Positions 59,159 to 64,000 of a stretch of 64,000 nucleotides of DNA are shown piece by piece. Made by a program: the position numbers and the translations under genes. This stretch comes from CAZTDU01 sp964617355 (lineage in GTDB: Bacteria; Pseudomonadota; Gammaproteobacteria; Burkholderiales; SG8-39): contig CAZTXP010000020.1 of NCBI GenBank assembly GCA_964617355.1, positions 1-64,000 of the forward strand, read 5' to 3'. The notes beneath the pieces were generated by a model. The model did no database searches. It was not told where the DNA came from and saw only the letters and a list, made by a program, of their open reading frames with translations. Numbering within the stretch: position 1 is the stretch's first letter; every line of letters begins with the position of its first letter.

Positions 59159-59623
59159 GTGGACAGCCTGCGAGACCGCATCGCCGCGCTGAACGCGGAC
59201 TACGCGCGCGCCATCGACGACGACCGGCTGGAGGAGTGGCCGGCGTTCTTCGAGGACCCGTGCCTCTACAAGATCACCTCGGCCGACAACCACGCGCATG
59301 GCATGCCGGCGGGGCTGGTGTACGCCGATTCGCGCGGCATGCTCGCCGACCGCGTGTCGGCGCTGCGCGAGGCCAACATCTACGAGCGCCAGCGCTACCG
59401 CCACATCGTCGGCCTGCCGTGCGTGCTCGGCGAGGAGGGCGGCGTGGCGCGCGTCGAGACGCCGTTCCTCGTCATGCGCATCATGCGCGACGGCACGATG
59501 GACGCCTTCGCCTGCGGCCGCTACCTCGACAAGGTGCGCGCGAATGGCGCGCTGAAGCTGGTCGAGCGCATCGTGGTCTGCGACAGCGCGCGCGTGGACA
59601 CGCTGATCGCGATTCCGCTGTAG
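59159..59623 (+). CDS. tphA3: Ring-hydroxylating dioxygenase beta subunit, TphA3-like
   Basis: A 154-residue NTF2-like small subunit: NADYARAIDDDRLEEWPAFF at the start, ADSRGMLADRVSALREANIY and ERQRYRHIVGLP in the middle, and AVDTLIAIPL-type end. It matches the TphA3 pattern. GTG start two bases after the alpha-subunit stop. It is structural, completing an alpha3beta3 oxygenase. Confidence 0.85.
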   Translation: MDSLRDRIAALNADYARAIDDDRLEEWPAFFEDPCLYKITSADNHAHGMPAGLVYADSRGMLADRVSALREANIYERQRYRHIVGLPCVLGEEGGVARVETPFLVMRIMRDGTMDAFACGRYLDKVRANGALKLVERIVVCDSARVDTLIAIPL

Positions 59624-59633
59624 GCGGCACGCC

Positions 59634-60542
59634 GTGACGCGCATTGCGATTGCGGTGGGCGATCCCAACGGCATTGGCCCCGAGATCGCCGTCAAGGCGG
59701 CGAAGGCCGCGCCGGCGGGCATCGAGCCGGTGCTGGTGGGCGATCCGCACGTGCTGCTGCACTACGGCGCGGGCGGACTCGACGTGCATCCGGTGGATGC
59801 GCTGCCCGTCGAGGCGTTCAAGCCGGGGACTTGCGATCCGCGCGCCGGCCGCGCGACCGTGGAGTACGTGCGCGAGGCGGTGAAGCTCGCGCAGTCGGGG
59901 GAGGTTGCGGCGATCGTCGCCTGCCCGCAGTCCGAGACCGCGATCAACGGCGCCGGCATCCAGTTCTCGGGCTACGCCGGGCTGCTCGCGCAGCTCACCG
60001 GCACGCCCGACGACAAGGTCTTCCTGATGCTCTGCGCGGCCGGCCTTCGCATCGCGCACGTCACGCTGCACGAGAGCACCGCGTCGGCGCTCTCGCGCAT
60101 CACGGTCGAGCGCGTGGTGAACGCAGGGCTCGCGACCGTCGAAGCGGTGAAGCGCCTCGGCGTCGCCGCGCCGCGGCTCGCGATGTTCGGCATCAACCCG
60201 CACGCCGGCGAGGACGGCCTCTTCGGAGACGCCGACGAGAAGATCACCAAGCCGGCCGCGGCCGAGCTGCGCCGCCGCGGCATCGCCTGCGACGGCCCGT
60301 TCGGCGCCGACCTCGTGCTGTCGCAGCGAAAGCACGATGCCTATCTCGCGATGCTGCACGACCAGGGCCACATCCCGGTGAAGCTGCTGAGCCCCCTGCG
60401 TTCCAGCGCGCTGTCCATCGGTACGCCGGTGCTGTTCTCGAGCGTCGGCCACGGCTGCGCCTACGACATCGCCGGCAAGGGCGTCGCCGATCCGGCCTCG
60501 GTGGCGGAGACGCTCGCGCTCCTCGGCGCCGCTGCGCGGTGA
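59634..60542 (+). CDS. tphB: PdxA-family NAD-dependent dehydrogenase, TphB-like
   Basis: A 302-residue PdxA-fold enzyme with GTG start. Segments AVGDPNGIGPEIAVKA, ACPQSETAINGAGIQFSGY, FGINPHAGEDGLFG and LSQRKHDAYLAMLHDQGH, with the metal-binding histidines, agree closely with TphB, which oxidises and decarboxylates the cis-dihydrodiol of terephthalate to protocatechuate. Its place directly after a TphA2A3-like oxygenase argues for that role rather than pyridoxine synthesis. It overlaps the next gene by four bases. Confidence 0.85.
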   Translation: MTRIAIAVGDPNGIGPEIAVKAAKAAPAGIEPVLVGDPHVLLHYGAGGLDVHPVDALPVEAFKPGTCDPRAGRATVEYVREAVKLAQSGEVAAIVACPQSETAINGAGIQFSGYAGLLAQLTGTPDDKVFLMLCAAGLRIAHVTLHESTASALSRITVERVVNAGLATVEAVKRLGVAAPRLAMFGINPHAGEDGLFGDADEKITKPAAAELRRRGIACDGPFGADLVLSQRKHDAYLAMLHDQGHIPVKLLSPLRSSALSIGTPVLFSSVGHGCAYDIAGKGVADPASVAETLALLGAAAR

Positions 60543-61468
60543 GCGTCCTCTTCCTCACGCGGCCGCAGCCGGCCGAGGTGTTCTTCGGGCCGATGGCCGC
60601 GATCGCGCCGGAAATCGAGTGCGTGGGCTCGCTGGATGCGCCGGGGCTCGATAAGGTCGAGGCGGTGGTCTGCTACCGGCTGCCGGCCGGCGCCTGCGCG
60701 AAGCTGCCGAACCTGAAGCTCGTCTGCGCGTCGTCCGCCGGCGTGGACAAGATCCTCGGCGTCGAGGGCCTACCGCCGCAGCTGCCGGTGGCGCGCATCG
60801 TCGATCCGGCGCAGAACCTGCAGATCGCGCAGTACGTGGCGATGATGGCGCTCGGCCACGTGCGCCAGCGCGCGCTGTACGCGGCGCAGCAGGTGTCGAA
60901 GGCGTGGACGCGCCACCCGATCCACGCGCCCGGTTCGGCCACGGTCGGCGTCCTAGGCATGGGCGAGGCGGGGCAGGTCACCGCGGGCGTGCTGCGCGCG
61001 CTCGGTTTTCGCGTCGCGGGCTGGAGCCGCAGCGCGCGCACGGTCGAGGGTGTCGAGATGCACCACGGCGCCGCCGGCCTCGGCGAGTGCCTCGCGCGCG
61101 CCGACGTGCTCGTCTGCCTGCTGCCGCTCACCGCCGACACGCACGGCCTGCTCGACCGCGCGCGCCTTTCGCGGCTGCCGAAGGGCGCCTGCGTGATCAA
61201 CGTGGCGCGCGGCCAGCACTTGGTCGAGCCCGACCTGCTCGCGCTGCTGGACGAAGGCCACCTCGCCGGCGCGGCGCTCGACGTGCAGGGCACCGAGCCG
61301 TTGCCCGCGGATTCGCCGCTGTGGACGCACCCGAAGGTCACGGTGACGCCGCACGTCGCCTCGCAGCCCACGGTCGAATCCGTGGCGCGGCAGGTGGCCG
61401 AGAACGTGCGCCGCCTGCGCGACGGCCGGCCGCTCTTGAACGTCGTGGACCGCGCGCGCGGCTATTGA
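60539..61468 (+). CDS. D-2-hydroxyacid dehydrogenase (glyoxylate/hydroxypyruvate reductase-like)
   Basis: A 309-residue NAD(P)-dependent dehydrogenase. The Rossmann loop is GVLGMGEAGQVTAG; the catalytic Arg is in INVARGQHLVE, the Glu near EPLPADSPLW, and the His in VTVTPHVASQP. GTG start overlaps the tphB-like stop. This group reduces 2-oxo acids or oxidises D-2-hydroxy acids. It is not part of known tph operons, and its place here suggests an extra step. The substrate is unknown. Confidence 0.86.
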   Translation: MSVLFLTRPQPAEVFFGPMAAIAPEIECVGSLDAPGLDKVEAVVCYRLPAGACAKLPNLKLVCASSAGVDKILGVEGLPPQLPVARIVDPAQNLQIAQYVAMMALGHVRQRALYAAQQVSKAWTRHPIHAPGSATVGVLGMGEAGQVTAGVLRALGFRVAGWSRSARTVEGVEMHHGAAGLGECLARADVLVCLLPLTADTHGLLDRARLSRLPKGACVINVARGQHLVEPDLLALLDEGHLAGAALDVQGTEPLPADSPLWTHPKVTVTPHVASQPTVESVARQVAENVRRLRDGRPLLNVVDRARGY

Positions 61469-61482
61469 ACCCGGAGGACCCG

Positions 61483-62268
61483 ATGGACCTGAACCCGACC
61501 CTCGCGCGCCTGAAGCCCGCCGGCATGGCCGACGAGGAGTGGGGCGTGCGCCTCGAGCTCGCGGCGATGTACCGGCTCTTCGTCCATTGCGGGTGGGTGG
61601 AGATGATCTACAACCACATCACCGCGCGCGTGCCGGGGCCGGAGCGGCACTACCTGATCAACCCGTTCGGCCTCAACTACGACGAGGTCACCGCGACCAA
61701 CCTCGTGAAGGTCAACCTCGCGGGCGAGGCGGTGGACGGCTCGCCGCACATGGTGAACAAGGCCGGATTCGTGATCCACAGCGCGGTGCACGCGGCACGC
61801 GAGGACGCGCACTGCCTGATCCACACGCACACCACCGCGATCATGGGCGTCGCCTGCAAGCGCGAGGGGCTGCGCTACGACAACTTCTACAGCGCGCAGC
61901 TGCATGGGCTCGTCGCCACGCACCCGTTCGAGGGCATCACCACCGACGTGGGCGAGCAGAAGCGCCTCGTCGCGAACCTCGGCGACAAGCCGGTGCTGAT
62001 GCTGAAGAACCACGGCGTGCTGGTGGCCGGGCCGCACATCCCGCAGGCGCTGACGCTCTACTGGACGGTGCAGCGCGGCTGCGAGGTGCAGTTGGCGGCG
62101 GACTCGCTGCGCGGCGACAACGAACCGGTGGGGCAGGCGGTGCTCGACGCGATCCCTGCGCAGGCGCAGTTCTTCCGAACCGGCGCGGGCGGCGGGCCGC
62201 GGCGCGGGCAGCTCTTCTTCGACGCGCTGATGCGCCGCGCCGGCCTGCGCTACGAGGATCTCGCCTAG
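61483..62268 (+). CDS. Class II aldolase/adducin family protein
   Basis: A 261-residue zinc-dependent aldolase-fold protein: YNHITARVPGPERHYLINPFG, the metal-binding HTHTTAIMG, ACKREGLRYDN and MLKNHGVLVAG with the third His. Members are fuculose-phosphate-type aldolases or decarboxylases; a dihydroxyphthalate decarboxylase (PhtC) of the same family occurs in phthalate operons. Here it ends the tph-like operon. A role as an aromatic-acid decarboxylase or aldolase is inferred from position only. An Ala-rich helix with ARGAGGGPRRG-like tail precedes the end. Confidence 0.85.
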   Translation: MDLNPTLARLKPAGMADEEWGVRLELAAMYRLFVHCGWVEMIYNHITARVPGPERHYLINPFGLNYDEVTATNLVKVNLAGEAVDGSPHMVNKAGFVIHSAVHAAREDAHCLIHTHTTAIMGVACKREGLRYDNFYSAQLHGLVATHPFEGITTDVGEQKRLVANLGDKPVLMLKNHGVLVAGPHIPQALTLYWTVQRGCEVQLAADSLRGDNEPVGQAVLDAIPAQAQFFRTGAGGGPRRGQLFFDALMRRAGLRYEDLA

Positions 62269-62289
62269 CGCGCGACGCCCGCCCCCGCC

Positions 62290-63267
62290 CTAGGCGGGCA
62301 CCGGCTTGATCGCGTTCTTCTGCTTGCCGAGGCCCTCGATCTCCGCCTCGACGAAGCCGCCGGCCTTGAGGAAGTCGATGGTGGCGAAGGTCCACGGATC
62401 CTTCGCCGGCACCGTGCCGCTCGAGATGATGTCGCCCGGCTCGAGCGTGTGCGAGCGCGACAGGTAGCTCACCAGGTACGCGGCGCTGAACATGTGGTCG
62501 GCGCTCGTGCCTTCCATGCACATCGAGCCGTTCAGCCACGCGCGGTAGTTCAGCTTCTGCGGGTCGGGCACGTCGTCGCGCGTCACCAGCCACGGGCCGA
62601 GCGGCGCGGTGCGCTCCAGGTTCTTGTAGCGCCCGGGGTAGGAGAGGCGCTCCTCGTTCGGCTTGCCCGGGTTCACGATCACCCACTCCGAGGTGCGGCG
62701 CATCTCGTGCGCGGTGACGTCGTTGTGCGTCATGTAGCCGTAGACGTGCGAAAGCGCCTCGGCCTCGGGGATGAAGCGCCCGCCCTTGCCGATCACGATC
62801 GCGACCTCGATCTCGGAGCCGACCTGCCCGACCGGCGGGATCTCCACCGGGTCGTAGGGGCCGACGATCGTGGTGTGCAGCTTGATGAAGTAGTGCGGGT
62901 TCGCCTCCGCGCCCGGCGCGCGCTTGCAGCGCTCGAGCATGCGCTTGTTGTTGATCGCCACCGAGAAGAACTTCGGCGGCCGCGTCATCGGCGCGTGCAC
63001 GTGCACCGCGGCCATCGGGAACACCGTCGGCTCGCAGAGCGACCCGGCGTTCGCCTCCAGCCACTTCGCCGCCGCCTTGGCCGCGGCGAGGCCGGTGTCG
63101 CCGTCGGCGATCAGCGCCTCGGTGCTGCGCGGCATGTCGTAGTCCGACGCCGTGCCAGCCTTCACCGCGCCGACCAGGCCCGCGGCGAGGTCGCCGATGC
63201 GGTCGCCCGACAGGCCCGCGCCCAGGCGCGGCCGCCCGCCGCCCACGCTGTATTGGCAAAGCTTCAT
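62290..63267 (-). CDS. Fumarylacetoacetate hydrolase family protein
   Basis: A 325-residue FAH-fold protein. The metal site is formed by the acidic residues in QVGSEIEVAIVIGKGG and HNDVTAHEM, with KLHTTIVGPYDPVEIP upstream and DIISSGTVPAKDP near the end; the last quarter has FVEAEIEGLG. Members cleave C-C bonds of beta-diketo acids or decarboxylate/isomerise aromatic ring-cleavage products. It lies 16 bases downstream of an HpaB-type monooxygenase, on the same strand, so it may act on ring-cleavage products of that pathway. Confidence 0.87.
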   Translation of the reverse strand: MKLCQYSVGGGRPRLGAGLSGDRIGDLAAGLVGAVKAGTASDYDMPRSTEALIADGDTGLAAAKAAAKWLEANAGSLCEPTVFPMAAVHVHAPMTRPPKFFSVAINNKRMLERCKRAPGAEANPHYFIKLHTTIVGPYDPVEIPPVGQVGSEIEVAIVIGKGGRFIPEAEALSHVYGYMTHNDVTAHEMRRTSEWVIVNPGKPNEERLSYPGRYKNLERTAPLGPWLVTRDDVPDPQKLNYRAWLNGSMCMEGTSADHMFSAAYLVSYLSRSHTLEPGDIISSGTVPAKDPWTFATIDFLKAGGFVEAEIEGLGKQKNAIKPVPA

Positions 63268-63283
63268 CGGGGTGTCTCCTCGT

Positions 63284-64000
63284 TCACGCGAACGGTTGGT
63301 CGAAGGTATCCGCCCGCCGCGACAGGTCGGCGAGCACGTCGTCGATGCGCTTCACGAGCGGGTCCTTGGGGTACAGGTTGTAGAACATGCCATAGAGCCG
63401 CACCGGGTCGCCGGTGTAGTAGCGCTCGTAGAGCTGCTGGCGGCCCGAGAACGTGGACATCGACGCGTCCAGCGCGAGGCGGAAGAGCTTCACGCGGTGC
63501 TCCGCGTCGCTGTTGGCGGACTGCAGGTACTTGCGCACCATGTCGCCCGCCTCGCCCTGCAGCTCGGCGTTCGACGGCACGGCCACCAGACCTCCGGCGC
63601 CGAGGAGCTGCAGGATCTCGCAGCAGCGAATGAACATCTTCGGGAAGTTCATCCGGTTCACCCACAGCGGCATGCCGTCGGGCACCAGCGTGCCCCACTG
63701 GCTCTGCTTGGCCTGCGTTTCGCTCGCGACGATCAGCGCCTTGATGTTCTCGACGAAGAGCATCATCTCGGCGAGCATGCCCTGCACGTGCAGGTGCTCG
63801 GTGATCGCGGTGGACTTCGCGATCGACACGGCGAGCGCCAGCATGAACTCGGCCTTCGCGAGTGCCCGCACCGCGGATTGCGTCGCGGTGTGGCCGCCGG
63901 CCTGCGTGCGCGCGTAGAGCTGGTTGCACATCGCCGGGTCGCGATGGATGAACACGCGCTCCCAGGGCACGAACACGTTGTCGAACACCACCACCGCGTC
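63284..64000 (-). CDS. HpaB-type flavin-dependent aromatic monooxygenase, C-terminal part
   Basis: The last 238 codons of an HpaB/PvcC-family monooxygenase whose 5' end lies beyond the right window edge. Visible segments: VVFDNVFVPWERVFIHRDP, LHVQGMLAEMMLFVENIKA, and TFSGRQQLYERYYTGDPVR near the C terminus, characteristic of FADH2-dependent hydroxylases such as 4-hydroxyphenylacetate 3-monooxygenase large subunits. It would add a hydroxyl ortho to a phenol. Its flavin reductase partner is not in the window. The FAH-family gene follows. Confidence 0.88.
   Translation of the reverse strand, partial: DAVVVFDNVFVPWERVFIHRDPAMCNQLYARTQAGGHTATQSAVRALAKAEFMLALAVSIAKSTAITEHLHVQGMLAEMMLFVENIKALIVASETQAKQSQWGTLVPDGMPLWVNRMNFPKMFIRCCEILQLLGAGGLVAVPSNAELQGEAGDMVRKYLQSANSDAEHRVKLFRLALDASMSTFSGRQQLYERYYTGDPVRLYGMFYNLYPKDPLVKRIDDVLADLSRRADTFDQPFA

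Overview
The window looks like chromosome of a high-G+C (roughly 70 percent by eye) betaproteobacterium, probably Burkholderiales-like. The reasons are three Bug-type periplasmic binding proteins (31.4, 52.1 and 56.9 kb), scattered paa, fad and atu-type acyl-CoA catabolic genes, a TphA2/TphA3/TphB-like aromatic dicarboxylate set, and very tight gene packing. No rRNA, tRNA, CRISPR array, insertion sequence or integrase was seen. The species cannot be named from sequence alone.

Layout. 0-10.9 kb: the 3' 9.5 kb of a giant RTX adhesin-like protein (5' end outside the window), then a HlyD-type type I secretion adaptor. 10.9-11.6 kb: a toxin-antitoxin pair with a strong promoter and an operator-like palindrome. 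11.6-16.9 kb (minus): cofD, a MoxR ATPase, a DUF58 protein and a TgpA-like transglutaminase in one run. 17-24 kb: a benzoylformate-decarboxylase-like ThDP enzyme, a FadH-like dienoyl-CoA reductase, an AraC/O6-alkylguanine methyltransferase fusion, a bacteriohemerythrin and an orphan three-PAS histidine kinase. 24-29.4 kb: paaG-paaK (minus) and divergent paaY-paaF with three more genes. 29.4-37.3 kb: a fluoroacetate-dehalogenase-like hydrolase, a ketopantoate-reductase homologue, a Bug protein, a split UxaA-type lyase with an Ldh2-type dehydrogenase, and a solitary Tat-exported molybdenum hydroxylase subunit. 37.3-39 kb: fadD.

39-43.3 kb is the most foreign-looking part. It begins with a gap and a lower-G+C orphan membrane protein, followed by small membrane or secreted proteins and a GH19 endolysin-like enzyme. 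43.3-50.8 kb (minus) is a compact acyclic-isoprenoid (atu/liu-type) operon: SDR, carboxyltransferase, citronellyl-CoA-dehydrogenase-like protein, biotin carboxylase, second acyl-CoA dehydrogenase, YigI-type thioesterase and a small Cys-containing protein. A PLP decarboxylase and a Bug protein lie upstream on the same strand.

53.1-56.9 kb (plus): an unassigned catabolic operon of cupin, DUF6282-like metal hydrolase, DHOD-fold protein and HpaI aldolase. 56.9-62.3 kb (plus): Bug, TphA2-, TphA3- and TphB-like proteins, a D-2-hydroxyacid dehydrogenase and a class II aldolase, with no reductase gene. 62.3-64 kb (minus): an FAH-family hydrolase and the C-terminal part of an HpaB-type monooxygenase.

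Taken together, most of the window is a mosaic of small catabolic modules for aromatic, branched-chain and hydroxy acids, several paired with a Bug binding protein that lacks its membrane partners. Several genes have a -10-like hexamer six or seven bases before the start codon and no Shine-Dalgarno sequence, which suggests leaderless transcripts. Three convergent gene pairs share palindromic stop codons.
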